From Streptosporangium oxazolinicum (GTDB taxonomy: Bacteria; Actinomycetota; Actinomycetes; Streptosporangiales; Streptosporangiaceae), in contig NZ_BAABAQ010000003.1 of NCBI RefSeq assembly GCF_039537505.1, forward strand, positions 62,001 through 126,000: a stretch of 64,000 bases of DNA, given 5' to 3'. Shown one piece after another: positions 16,938 to 25,803 of this stretch. The notes below the pieces were generated by a model. The model was not told the DNA's origin, ran no database searches, and worked only from the letters and a program-made list of their open reading frames with translations. The translations under genes and the position numbers were made by a program. Positions within the stretch are counted from its first letter, which is position 1, and every line of letters begins with the position of its first letter.

Positions 16938-18055
16938 CCGTCGAGTTCCGGGGGCTGCGCCGCGCGTTCGGCCGTACGGTGGCCCTGGACGGCCTGGACC
17001 TCACCGTCGAACAGGGCGAGCTGATGGCCCTGCTCGGCCCCTCCGGCTGTGGGAAGACCACGGCGCTGCGCTGCGTCGCCGGTTTCGAGCACCCCGACGC
17101 CGGGGCGGTGCTCGTGGACGGCAAGGACATCACCCGGGTCCCCGCCAACCGCCGCGACGCGGGCATGGTCTTCCAGTCCTACAGCCTGTTCCCCAACCTC
17201 AACGCCAGAGACAACGTGGCCTTCGGGCTGCGGGTGCGCAAGGTGCCGACCGCCAAACGGCACGCGCGCGCGGACGAGTTGCTGGAGCTGGTCGGCCTGC
17301 CGACGCACGCCCAGCGCTACCCGCACGAGCTGTCCGGCGGCCAGCAGCAGCGCGTCGCCCTGGCCAGGGCGCTGGCGCTGGAGCCGCGCGTACTGCTGCT
17401 CGACGAGCCGCTGTCCGCGCTGGACGCCAAGGTCCGCGTCTCGCTGCGCGAGGAGATCCGGCGGCTCCAGCTCGAACTGGGCATCACCACCATCTTCGTC
17501 ACCCACGACCAGGAGGAGGCCCTGTCGGTCGCCGACAAGGTCGCGGTGCTGCGCGCCGGGCGGCTGGAGCAGTGCGGCCCTCCGGCCGAGGTCTACGACC
17601 GGCCCGCGACCCCGTTCGTGGCGGAGTTCGTCGGCGCGATGAACCACGTCCCCGGCCGCCTGTCCGGCCAGGAGGTCACCGTCATGGGGGAGCTCATGCC
17701 GGTGGACGGCCCCCTGCCGTCCTCGCCCGACGTCGACGTACTGGTACGCCCGGAGGCCGTGCTGGTCACGCCCTCCCCCGACGGGAGGGCCACGATCGTG
17801 GCGTCGTCCTTCCGCGGCTCCACCGCGCGGCTGCGGGTGAAGGTGGGCGAGCTGGAGGTCCTCAGCGACGTGCCGGGACACGACGCGGTACGCCTCGCGC
17901 CGGGCACGCGGGTGGACGTCGCCCTCGTGCAGCGGCCCGTGCTCGTCGCGGCGCGCACCGCCCCCGCGCCCGTCCTCACGGAGCCCGGGGAGCCCGCAGG
18001 GTCCGCAGGGTCCGTGACGCCCGCCGAGTCGGAGGACGTCGCGGGTGTCGGGTGA
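16934..18055 (+). CDS. ABC importer ATP-binding protein with C-terminal TOBE region
   Basis: 373 residues. Walker A LLGPSGCGKTTALR, Q-loop MVFQSYSLFPNL, signature LSGGQQQRVALARALA, Walker B VLLLDEPLSALDAK and H-loop TIFVTHDQEEAL are intact. Residues from about 240 contain a TOBE-type regulatory domain (DVLVRPEAVLVTP, ASSFRGSTARLRVKV), typical of PotA/PhnT/FbpC ATPases. The last 30 residues are Gly/Glu/Pro-rich. The stop overlaps the HAD gene start by 11 bases. Confidence 0.92.
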   Translation: MTVEFRGLRRAFGRTVALDGLDLTVEQGELMALLGPSGCGKTTALRCVAGFEHPDAGAVLVDGKDITRVPANRRDAGMVFQSYSLFPNLNARDNVAFGLRVRKVPTAKRHARADELLELVGLPTHAQRYPHELSGGQQQRVALARALALEPRVLLLDEPLSALDAKVRVSLREEIRRLQLELGITTIFVTHDQEEALSVADKVAVLRAGRLEQCGPPAEVYDRPATPFVAEFVGAMNHVPGRLSGQEVTVMGELMPVDGPLPSSPDVDVLVRPEAVLVTPSPDGRATIVASSFRGSTARLRVKVGELEVLSDVPGHDAVRLAPGTRVDVALVQRPVLVAARTAPAPVLTEPGEPAGSAGSVTPAESEDVAGVG

Positions 18056-18710
18056 GCTCGGGGCCGTCCTGTTCGACATGGACGGCACGCTCGTCGACAC
18101 CGAGGGAATGTGGTGGCAGGCGTGCGTGGCGGTCGCCGCCGAGCTGGGCCTGGAACTGACGGAGGCCGACGCCGGCCACGTCCTCGGCCGCCTGGTCGAG
18201 GACGCGGCCGGCTACCTCGTACGACACCTGCCGCCCGGCGCGCCCGGCGTGGCGGAGGTCGGGGCGCGGCTCACCGAGTCCTTCGCCGGGTGGGTCTCCG
18301 GCGGGGTGACACCGCTGCCCGGCGCGATCCGGCTGCTGGACGACCTGAAGGCGGAGGGCGTGCCCACGGCACTGGTCAGCGCCTCGCCCCGGCTCATCGT
18401 GGACATGGTGCTGCGCGGCGTCGGGGCGGAGCGGTTCGCGCTGGTGCTGGCCGCCGAGGACACCGCGCGCGGCAAGCCGCTGCCGGACCCGTACCTGCGG
18501 GCGGCCGCCGGGCTGGGCCTGGACCCCGCCGACTGCGTGGCCGTGGAGGACAGCCCGACCGGGCTCGCGGCGGCCCGCGCGGCGGGGTGCCGGGTGGTGT
18601 CGGTCTCCGGCGATCCGGTGGCGGAGGACGTGCTGACCGTGGACAGCCTGGAAAAAGTGGACGTGCCGCTGTTGCGACTGCTGGCGAGCGGCAAGAGATC
18701 GCTAGGCTGA
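18045..18710 (+). CDS. HAD-superfamily phosphatase co-transcribed with the importer
   Basis: 221 residues from GTG 18045. HAD motif I is FDMDGTLVDTEG (nucleophile and acid/base aspartates), motif II is ALVSASPR, motif III uses K in RGKPLPDPYLRA, motif IV is CVAVEDSPTGL. The alpha-helical cap after motif I puts it with beta-phosphoglucomutase/phosphonatase-like enzymes. Overlap with the ATPase gene indicates it acts on what the importer brings in, for example dephosphorylating a phosphorylated ligand. I do not see the Schiff-base lysine signature needed to call PhnX. Confidence 0.85.
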   Translation: MSGELGAVLFDMDGTLVDTEGMWWQACVAVAAELGLELTEADAGHVLGRLVEDAAGYLVRHLPPGAPGVAEVGARLTESFAGWVSGGVTPLPGAIRLLDDLKAEGVPTALVSASPRLIVDMVLRGVGAERFALVLAAEDTARGKPLPDPYLRAAAGLGLDPADCVAVEDSPTGLAAARAAGCRVVSVSGDPVAEDVLTVDSLEKVDVPLLRLLASGKRSLG

Positions 18711-18747
18711 AACACTCATGTGACGGCGTATGCGGTTAGGTACAAAG

Positions 18748-20634
18748 GTGAGCACCCTCAGTCCCGACGAACCCCAGCAGATAGGCCGGTACCGCGTGCT
18801 CAGCCAGCTGGGCCGGGGCGGGATGGGCACGGTCTATCTTGGCGAGTCCCCTGACGGGCAGCAGGTCGCCATCAAGGTCATCAATCCGGAGTACAGCCAG
18901 CACGAACGGTTCCGGATGCGTTTCCGCAGGGAGGCCGAGGCGGCGCAGCGGGTCCGCAGGTTCTGCACGGCCGCGGTCATCGAGGCGGTGCTCGACGACG
19001 ACCAGCTCTACGTCGTCACCGAGTACGTCACCGGCCCCAACCTCGAGGAGGCCGTCGACTCCGGCGGGCCGCTCCGCGGCTCCAGCCTCGACGCGCTCGC
19101 CGTCGGGGTGGCGACCGCGCTCACCGCCATCCACGGCGCCGGGGTGGTGCACCGCGACCTCAAGCCGTCCAACGTGCTGCTCTCCCCCGTCGGCCCCCGC
19201 GTGATCGACTTCGGTATCGCCCGCGCGCTGGACACCCTCGGCGGGATGACCGGGACCGGCGAGATCCTCGGCACCCCCCGCTACATGGCGCCCGAGGTGC
19301 TGCGCGGCGAGCCGGTCTCGGTCGCCTGCGACGTGTTCTCGTGGGGCTGCCTGATGGCCTTCGCCTCCAGCGGGCGGGCGCCGTTCGGCGGCGAGGCGCT
19401 GCCCGCGGTGCTGTACCAGGTGCTCAACACCGAGCCCTCCCTGGAGGGCATGGAGCCCGCGCTGCGCGAGCTGGTCACCTACGCCCTGGCCAAGGACCCT
19501 CGGCACCGGCCCACCTCACAGCAGCTCCTCGACCACCTGGTGGGCCGCTCCGCCGCGCCGGAGCAGGCCGCCCACTCCGTCCAGGTCTCCTGGCAGGGCC
19601 CCCCGGAAACGCCGGGCGCCCCCTGGACCGGGACCGGGACCGGCCCCGGTACGCCCTCCGATCCTGGCTGGAGCCACCCGGGACAGGGCGCGGAGCCCGG
19701 CCGGGGCCACACGCCCCACACCGCGCCGTCCCCGGGGGGCGGTCACCCGGTCTCCGGCGCCTCGTGGCCGGGTTCCGGCCACGCCGTGCCCGGCCTCGCG
19801 CACGACGGTCCCGGCCACACCCTGCCCGGTCCGCCGGGGGGCGACACCAGGCCCTCCTGGCTCGGCCGGGCGGCCGAGCGGCGGAGACTGGCCGCCGGGG
19901 TGGCCGTGGCGGCCCTGCTGGTGGTGGCCGGGGGAATCGGGCTGCGTCTCGCGCTCGCTCCCGGCGGCCCGCCGGAGGACCTCACCCTGCTCTACCAGGA
20001 CGACTTCACCCAGAGCGGCACCGGCTGGAGCGGCGGCACCTACAGCCCGATGACCGGCACGTACGGCTACTCCCCCGAGGGCTACTACGCCGTCGACGTC
20101 AGCGGTTACTCCCATGTCCGGCGGGAGCAGGCCCCGATCCCGTTCGTGCCCACCCCCCCGGCCACCCCCGACCCCACGGCCAGCCCCATTCCGATCACAC
20201 CGACCAGGATCCTGCTCGGCTCCGACATCACGATCCGTTCCGGCACCACCGGCATGGGCGAGTACGGGCTGTTCTGCCGGGGCGAGGACGACAACAGGGC
20301 GACGCGGTACGAGTTCCTGCTCGACACCTCGGGCAACGCCCGCATCCGCAAGACCGTCAAGAGCGCCGGGGGCGAGCTCACCGAGCCCGTCAAGGTCGAC
20401 CTGCCCAGGGGCGAGGCCATCCGGCTCGCGGCGGAGTGCGCCGGCGTCGAGGGGGGCGTGCGGCTCACCATGTGGGTCAACGACGAGCAGACCCAGACGT
20501 TCCTCGACACCAACCCGCTGCCCAACGGGCTGGTCGGCGTGATCGCCCGGGTGGGCGAGAACGGCAACGCCGTCCTGCGGACCGCGTTCGACAACTTCAC
20601 CCTGCACGGCCCCGCCTCCACCAGACAGCCCTGA
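18748..20634 (+). CDS. Membrane-anchored Hanks-type serine/threonine kinase
   Basis: 628 residues from GTG 18748; an in-frame ATG at 18730 adds six residues but has no ribosome site. The kinase domain (about 10-265) has the loop LGRGGMGTVYLG, VAIKVIN, HRDLKPSNVLLS, DFGIARAL and MAPEVLRGE. A Gly/Pro/His-rich linker leads to one membrane span near 380-402, then an outer domain of about 220 residues that ends AFDNFTLHG, resembling LamG/DUF1080-type sugar-binding folds. It could sense an extracellular ligand; none is identified. The gene is monocistronic by spacing. Confidence 0.9.
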   Translation: MSTLSPDEPQQIGRYRVLSQLGRGGMGTVYLGESPDGQQVAIKVINPEYSQHERFRMRFRREAEAAQRVRRFCTAAVIEAVLDDDQLYVVTEYVTGPNLEEAVDSGGPLRGSSLDALAVGVATALTAIHGAGVVHRDLKPSNVLLSPVGPRVIDFGIARALDTLGGMTGTGEILGTPRYMAPEVLRGEPVSVACDVFSWGCLMAFASSGRAPFGGEALPAVLYQVLNTEPSLEGMEPALRELVTYALAKDPRHRPTSQQLLDHLVGRSAAPEQAAHSVQVSWQGPPETPGAPWTGTGTGPGTPSDPGWSHPGQGAEPGRGHTPHTAPSPGGGHPVSGASWPGSGHAVPGLAHDGPGHTLPGPPGGDTRPSWLGRAAERRRLAAGVAVAALLVVAGGIGLRLALAPGGPPEDLTLLYQDDFTQSGTGWSGGTYSPMTGTYGYSPEGYYAVDVSGYSHVRREQAPIPFVPTPPATPDPTASPIPITPTRILLGSDITIRSGTTGMGEYGLFCRGEDDNRATRYEFLLDTSGNARIRKTVKSAGGELTEPVKVDLPRGEAIRLAAECAGVEGGVRLTMWVNDEQTQTFLDTNPLPNGLVGVIARVGENGNAVLRTAFDNFTLHGPASTRQP

Positions 20635-20700
20635 CGGCGAGTGATCCGCACGCCGCCGGGGACGATCGGGGCACCTGACCGACCAAAGGAGTTCAGCACG

Positions 20701-21663
20701 ATGCGCGCCATAGTCGTCTCCGCCACCGGCGGGCCCGAGGCCCTCACCTACACCGACGACCACCCGGACCCCGAGGTGAATCCCGGCGACGTCCTGGTCG
20801 ACGTCGCCGCCTCCGGGGTGAACTTCATCGACGTCTACCACCGGATGGGCCGCTACCCGCTCTCCCTGCCCTTCGTCCCCGGCGAGGAGGGCGCGGGCAC
20901 CGTCGCCGCGGTCGGCGAGGACGTCCGCGACGTCGCCGTCGGCGACACCGTGGCGTGGTCGAGCGTGCCGGGCAGCTACGCCTCCAGGACCGCGGTGCCC
21001 GCCTCCAAGCTGCTCGCCGTACCCGAGGGGGTGACGGCCGAGGTCGCGGCGGCCGTCACGCTCCAGGGACTGACCGCCCACTACCTGACGCACTCCACGT
21101 ACGAGGTGAAGGAGGGCGACGACGTCCTGGTGCACGCCGCCGCCGGGGGGATGGGCCTGCTGCTCACCCAGATCGCCAAGCTGCGCGGCGCCCGGGTGAT
21201 CGGCACGGTCTCCACCGAGGAGAAGGAGATCCTGGCCCGCCAGGCGGGCGCCGACGAGGTGTTCCGCTACCAGGGCTTCGCCGACGCGGTCCGCGAACTG
21301 ACCGGCTCCGGCGTACACGTCGTCTACGACGGGGTGGGCGCGGCCACCTTCGACGAGAGCATCGCCTCGCTGCGACCGCGCGGCATGATGGCGCTGTACG
21401 GCCAGGCCAGCGGCCCGGTCCCGCCGATCGACCCGCAGATCCTCGCCAGGAACGGCTCCCTCTTCCTGACCCGTCCGACCCTCGGCTCCTACATCGCCAC
21501 CCGCGACGAGCTCGCCTGGCGCGCCTCCGACCTCTACGGCTGGGTGGCCTCCGGGCAGCTGCGGGTGCACATCTCCGAGCGCTACCCGCTCGCCGAGGCC
21601 GCCCGCGCCCACGAGGACCTCGAAGCCCGCCGTACGACCGGCAAGGTGCTCCTCATCCCGTAA
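20701..21663 (+). CDS. qor: NADPH:quinone reductase, zeta-crystallin-like (MDR family)
   Basis: 320 residues from ATG 20701 with AAAGGAG upstream. The N-terminal GroES-like fold has ASGVNFIDVYHRMGRYP and PFVPGEEGAGTV; the Rossmann part has VLVHAAAGGMGLLLTQIAK (AxxGGxG nucleotide loop). No zinc-binding cysteines are present, as in quinone reductase. The end ARAHEDLEARRTTGKVLLIP is the family's usual C-terminus. It reduces quinones or enones with NADPH. Solitary gene between the kinase and a pucR-type gene. Confidence 0.92.
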   Translation: MRAIVVSATGGPEALTYTDDHPDPEVNPGDVLVDVAASGVNFIDVYHRMGRYPLSLPFVPGEEGAGTVAAVGEDVRDVAVGDTVAWSSVPGSYASRTAVPASKLLAVPEGVTAEVAAAVTLQGLTAHYLTHSTYEVKEGDDVLVHAAAGGMGLLLTQIAKLRGARVIGTVSTEEKEILARQAGADEVFRYQGFADAVRELTGSGVHVVYDGVGAATFDESIASLRPRGMMALYGQASGPVPPIDPQILARNGSLFLTRPTLGSYIATRDELAWRASDLYGWVASGQLRVHISERYPLAEAARAHEDLEARRTTGKVLLIP

Positions 21664-21760
21664 CGGCGCGTCGGACGGGCGGGGCCGGGCCGGTCGGCGT
21701 GGCAGGTGATCGGCCCGGTCGGTGTCCGGCCGGTATCTGGTCGGCGCGTCGGGCGGGAGA

Positions 21761-21905
21761 CCCGGTCAGCGCAGCGGGTGGGCGGGCCAATCCATTCAGC
21801 GCGACGGGCGAGCGGCCCGGTCAGCGCAGCGGGTGGGCGGGCCAGTCCATTCAGCGCGACGGGCGGGCGGCCCGGTTAACGCAGTGGGTGGGCGGGCCAG
21901 TCCAG
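21761..21905. repeat. 55-bp tandem repeat copied from the 3' end of the pucR-type gene
   Basis: CCCGGT(C/T)A(G/A)CGCAG starts at 21761, 21816 and 21871, an exact 55-base period. The third copy contains the stop codon and the last codons of the PucR gene (LDWPAHPLR end); the first two are noncoding copies beyond the stop with few changes. This shows expansion of a gene's 3' end into the intergenic space. Confidence 0.9.
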
Positions 21906-22964
21906 GAGGCGGGCGCCCAGGACCGCCGTCTCCAGGGTGAAACGCTGGGTGGAGTCGTCCGGCGAGAACCCGGTGAGGCGGCGGATCCGCTCCAGCCGGT
22001 AGGTCACCGCCCGGGTGCTGACACCGAGCCTGCGCGCGGCGGCGGTCTGGTTGCCCTGGGAGGCGAAGACGGCCTCCAGCGTGGCGAGCAGCGGCTCGGG
22101 GCCGCCCCGCGCCTCCAGCAGCGGGCTGAGCACGCTCGTCACCAGGTCCTCGATGGCCGCGCGGTCCCGCAGCAGCACCGGGAAGACCAGCAGGTCGGCG
22201 GCTTTGAGGACGGGGGCGCGCAGTCCCAGCCGGTCGCCGAGCTCGATGGCGTTGGCGCCTTCCCGGTAGGAGGTGACCACCCCGCCGGGGCCCCGGTGCG
22301 CCCGGCCGAGCCCGACCCGCCAGCCGGGCGCGAACGCCTGGCGCACGTGGTGGGTGAACTCGCCGTTCGCGACGGTGAGGCCGCCCGGTGCGACGCACAC
22401 GAGCATCCCGTCGCGGACCGCGACCAGCACGTTGTGCGAGCCGAACCTGGCGACCAGCGCGTCCTCGATCCGCCGGGCCGTCCCCTCGGCCTCCCCCGCG
22501 AGCCCGCCGTCCCCCGGAGCCACGACCGCGACGGTTCCGGGAGCTCCGGGAGTACCGGCGGGGCGGGTGGCTCCGGCGGGGCGGGCGACGGCGACCACGT
22601 ACGTCTCGGCCAGGCGGAGCCCGAAGTGCTCGGCCCGCTCGGCGAGCCTGTCGGCGCGGCCCTGGAGCAGGTCGTCGACGAACTCCCTGCGCGCCGTCTC
22701 CTCCTGGCGCAGCGCCGACCGCTGGGCGTCCTCGTACCCCTCCATCAGGGCCGAGACCGTACGGCGCAGGGCCGGGAGCGGGGTGGGGCTCACCGACTCG
22801 GCCATGGCCAGGGCGGCCTCCACCAGGGTCCGCACGGACGCGCCTCGTTCGGCGGCCAGCGCACCGGCGGCGCGGCAGTCGTCGAGCTCGGCCCGGCCGG
22901 GCAGCCTGCCGGTGGCGGCCGCCTCCCGTAACATCCGGAGATGGCCGCCGAGCAGCTCGTCCAT
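21876..22964 (-). CDS. PucR/CdaR-family transcriptional regulator
   Basis: 362 residues from ATG 22964, the first base overlapping the permease stop (TGATG). The C-terminal HTH_30 reads ASQGNQTAAARRLGVSTRAV and TYRLERIRRLTG, the mark of PucR/CdaR regulators; the middle has the GGDEF-like CdaR fold (VGLGRAHRGPGGVVTSYREG, AIELGDRLGL). An N-terminal helical region resembles RsbRD-like sensors. It is last in an operon behind an ABC-2 exporter and probably controls it. Effector unknown. Confidence 0.88.
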   Translation of the reverse strand: MDELLGGHLRMLREAAATGRLPGRAELDDCRAAGALAAERGASVRTLVEAALAMAESVSPTPLPALRRTVSALMEGYEDAQRSALRQEETARREFVDDLLQGRADRLAERAEHFGLRLAETYVVAVARPAGATRPAGTPGAPGTVAVVAPGDGGLAGEAEGTARRIEDALVARFGSHNVLVAVRDGMLVCVAPGGLTVANGEFTHHVRQAFAPGWRVGLGRAHRGPGGVVTSYREGANAIELGDRLGLRAPVLKAADLLVFPVLLRDRAAIEDLVTSVLSPLLEARGGPEPLLATLEAVFASQGNQTAAARRLGVSTRAVTYRLERIRRLTGFSPDDSTQRFTLETAVLGARLLDWPAHPLR

Positions 22965-23767
22965 CAGACTCCCACGTCACGCCTGTCGAAGGCCGGTATC
23001 GCGATCAGGAGCAGCGCGACGGTCGCCCCGGCCAGCACGAGATAGTCCCACACCGGGAACCCCAGCTGGATCGGCCGTCCGTCGAGGTAGTAGTGGAACG
23101 GCGAGATCCAGCGCAGCCAGGACACCCCGTCCACGTTCTTGCCCATGGTCTCGACCACGTACCCGGCCACGGCGACCACCCCGACCACCGCCAGGGCGAC
23201 CCCCCTGCGCCCCGTCGCGGCACCGACCGTCAGGCAGAGCGTGCCGAAGAAGAGGGCGAGCAGCAGGACGCCGACGTGACCGGCGAGGATCCTGCCGGCC
23301 GGGACATTCATGTCGACGGTCGTCGCCAGGCCCAGCACCACGAGGAAGGTGACCGCCGCCACGCCGAGCAGCGCGACGGCCAGGGCGGCGAAGCGCTCCA
23401 GGACCAGCCTCCTGCGCTCGATCGGGAGGGTGAGGACCAGCTCCAGCGTGCCCGACTCCTCGGGCCGGGCGATCGCCCGGTTGCCGATCGCCGCGGCGCA
23501 CATGATGAACAGCAGCGGCCCGAACAGCTGGTAGACCAGCGTTTGCAGGAAGCCGGAGCCGCTGGTGAAGCCGTCCTCCAGGCCGCCCATGAGGTCGCGC
23601 ATCGCCCCCGGGAACTTGGTCAGCGCCACGTCGCCGTAGAGGTCGGGGTTGCTCTGGATGGTCGGGTAGTAGGCCAGGTAAAGCGTGAAGAACGCGCTGA
23701 TCCCGACGGCCCAGCCGAGCAGTGCCCGCCGGTCGTCACGCAGGCTCTTCGACACCAGTGAGGGCAT
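22964..23767 (-). CDS. ABC-2 type exporter permease
   Basis: 267 residues, six hydrophobic segments (about 15-35, 80-98, 130-150, 160-180, 190-207, 240-258). The layout SKSLRDDRRALLGWAVG at the N-terminus and IARPEESGTLELVLTLPIER in the loop after the second span are typical of actinobacterial ABC-2 permeases of drug or lipid exporters. The start lies 32 bases inside the end of the ATPase gene, so the two are translationally linked. Confidence 0.88.
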   Translation of the reverse strand: MPSLVSKSLRDDRRALLGWAVGISAFFTLYLAYYPTIQSNPDLYGDVALTKFPGAMRDLMGGLEDGFTSGSGFLQTLVYQLFGPLLFIMCAAAIGNRAIARPEESGTLELVLTLPIERRRLVLERFAALAVALLGVAAVTFLVVLGLATTVDMNVPAGRILAGHVGVLLLALFFGTLCLTVGAATGRRGVALAVVGVVAVAGYVVETMGKNVDGVSWLRWISPFHYYLDGRPIQLGFPVWDYLVLAGATVALLLIAIPAFDRRDVGV

Positions 23768-24665
23768 CGCGCGTCTCTCCTTCCTCGTGCTGGCTGTAGT
23801 AGGTGAGGAAGATCTCCTCCAGGTCGGGCTGGGCGCTGACCATGTGCACCACGGTGAACCTCGCCGCCGCCTTGATCAGCGCGTCCGGGCGGCCGTCGAG
23901 GGTGCAGCGCAGCCCGGCCCCCTCCACCCGCAGGTCCCGTACGCCGGGCAGGTCCTCGAACGCCTCGCGGGGCACCGGGGCGTCGAAGTGGAACTCCACC
24001 CGGCGCACCGCCTTCTCCCTGAGCGCGGAGACGTCCTCCACCGCGACCAGCCTGCCGCCTCGTACGATACCGACCCGGTCGGAGACGTCCTCGACCTCGG
24101 CCAGCACGTGGGAGGACATCAGCACGGTACGGCCCGAGGCGCGGACCTCGCGGACCATCGCGAGGAACTCCTGCTGCACCAGCGGGTCCAGGCCGCTGGT
24201 CGGCTCGTCGAGGATGAGGAACTCCGGCTCGTGCATGAAAGCCTGGATGAGCCCGACCTTCTGCCTGTTGCCCTTGGAAAGTTTGCCCATGGGTACCGAC
24301 AGGTCGGCCTCCAGCCGTTCGGCCAGCCCCTCGATCCGTCCCCTGGGCATGCCGCCGCGCACCGCGCCGAGGAAGGCGAGGAACTCCCCCGCCCGCTCCC
24401 TGCCCTCCAGGGCCAGCTCGCCGGGCAGGTACCCGATCCGGCTCCGCACACCCGCCTCGCGGGGATTCCTGCCGAGGACCGTCATCCGGCCCCTGGTGGG
24501 GCGGATGACGTCCAGGAGCAGCCTGATCGTCGTCGTCTTTCCCGCGCCGTTCGGGCCGAGATACCCGAACACCTCCCCGGGCCGGATCTCCAGGTCGAGA
24601 TCCTCAAGTCCCCGGCGCCCGCCGTAGAACTTGGTGAGCCCCTCGGTCTCCACCACCGCTGTCAT
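23736..24665 (-). CDS. DrrA/CcmA-type ABC exporter ATPase
   Basis: 309 residues. Walker A GYLGPNGAGKTTTIRLLL, signature LSKGNRQKVGLIQAF, Walker B FLILDEPTSGLDPLVQ, H-loop LMSSHVLAEVEDVSD. The signature is LSKGN instead of LSGGQ, common in the DrrA/NatA group. The C-terminal 80 residues form the DUF4162-like tail. First gene of the ATPase-permease-PucR operon. Cargo unknown; drug or lipid efflux is the family norm. Confidence 0.92.
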   Translation of the reverse strand: MTAVVETEGLTKFYGGRRGLEDLDLEIRPGEVFGYLGPNGAGKTTTIRLLLDVIRPTRGRMTVLGRNPREAGVRSRIGYLPGELALEGRERAGEFLAFLGAVRGGMPRGRIEGLAERLEADLSVPMGKLSKGNRQKVGLIQAFMHEPEFLILDEPTSGLDPLVQQEFLAMVREVRASGRTVLMSSHVLAEVEDVSDRVGIVRGGRLVAVEDVSALREKAVRRVEFHFDAPVPREAFEDLPGVRDLRVEGAGLRCTLDGRPDALIKAAARFTVVHMVSAQPDLEEIFLTYYSQHEEGETRDALTGVEEPA

Positions 24666-24803
24666 GGGTCAGATCGTGCCCTCTCGCCGCCGCCGGGGTC
24701 ATGGCCGGACCCGGACAGCTGGCCGTCCGTTCGTTGCGCGGATCCGGAACCCACCCGGCCGGGCCGGGAATCCGGTGCTCCGGCGCGGGGCTATGGTGAG
24801 CCC

Positions 24804-25637
24804 ATGAGCCTGGACACTGCCTTCGTACTGGGTGGCGGGGGCCTTCTCGGCGCCCACGAGGTGGGCATGCTGCGGGCGCTCGACGAGGCGGGCATCAAGC
24901 CCGACGTGATCGTCGGCACGTCCGTGGGCGCGCTGAACGGCGTCGTGCTCGCCGCCTCCCCCGGTGACGCGGTCGCGCGCCTGACCACGCTGTGGAGTTC
25001 GGACATCGTCCGTACGGCGTTCGCGGGGTCCTGGGTGGCCCGGCTGTCGACCCTCGCCAGGAGCGGCACCCATCTGCACCCCTCCGAGCCGCTGCGCGAC
25101 CTGCTGGCCCGGACGCTCCAGGTCTCCCGCATCGAGGATCTCCCCGTGCCGTTCCAGTGCGTGGCCGCCTCCGTCGAGCGTGCCGCCGCGCACTGGTTCA
25201 CCGAGGGGCCCCTGGTCGACGCGGTCCTCGCCTCCTGCGCCGTTCCCGGGCTGCTGCCGCCCGTCCGCGTCGGCGACGGCCACTACCTCGACGGCGGGCT
25301 GGTGCACAGCATCCCGGTCGGCCGGGCCGTCGCACTCGGCGCGCGGCGGGTCTACGTGCTGCACGTGGGCAGGATCGAGCGTCCCCTGGTGGTGCCCCGG
25401 CGCCCGTGGGAGGTCGGCATGACCGCCTTCGAGATCGCCCGGCGGCACCGCTTCACCGAGGAGATGGCCACCCTGCCGGACGACATCGAGGTCCACGTCA
25501 TGCCGTCCGGGGGCGAGGCCCGTCCGGGAATGGACCTCTCCCAGCTGCGTTATCGGGATATATCGCATATATCTGAATACATTGATCGCGCGTACCGGGC
25601 CTCGGCCGACTACCTGGCCCGGCACTCATCCACCTGA
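24804..25637 (+). CDS. Patatin-like phospholipase
   Basis: 277 residues from ATG 24804. The oxyanion loop is LGGGGLLGAHEVG (residues 9-21), the nucleophile is S40 in GTSVGALNG, and the catalytic aspartate is in YLDGGLVHSIP near residue 163, so the Ser-Asp dyad is complete. RssA/YlbK-like. It would hydrolyse an acyl ester of membrane lipid. The next gene on the same strand is an acyltransferase, and the two could work in lipid turnover, but 166 bases separate them. Confidence 0.9.
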   Translation: MSLDTAFVLGGGGLLGAHEVGMLRALDEAGIKPDVIVGTSVGALNGVVLAASPGDAVARLTTLWSSDIVRTAFAGSWVARLSTLARSGTHLHPSEPLRDLLARTLQVSRIEDLPVPFQCVAASVERAAAHWFTEGPLVDAVLASCAVPGLLPPVRVGDGHYLDGGLVHSIPVGRAVALGARRVYVLHVGRIERPLVVPRRPWEVGMTAFEIARRHRFTEEMATLPDDIEVHVMPSGGEARPGMDLSQLRYRDISHISEYIDRAYRASADYLARHSST

Positions 25638-25803
25638 CCCACACCAATCAGGCCGCCCCTGGAAGTAGCCGGTCCAGTAGACACATTGGGGTACTTCACA
25701 GGAGTACGTCCACATCAGTACCCACCTGAGTCACACCGGCATCCACCCGCGAACCACACCGCGCATCCGCACATCCACACATCCGCACAGGCAGGAGCCA
25801 CTC

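Noticed and set aside
14051..18710. Iron or thiamine importer
   Set aside because: The binding-protein fold is shared with these, but the HutC regulator plus HAD phosphatase layout fits phosphonate or phosphate-ester uptake better; residues do not decide.
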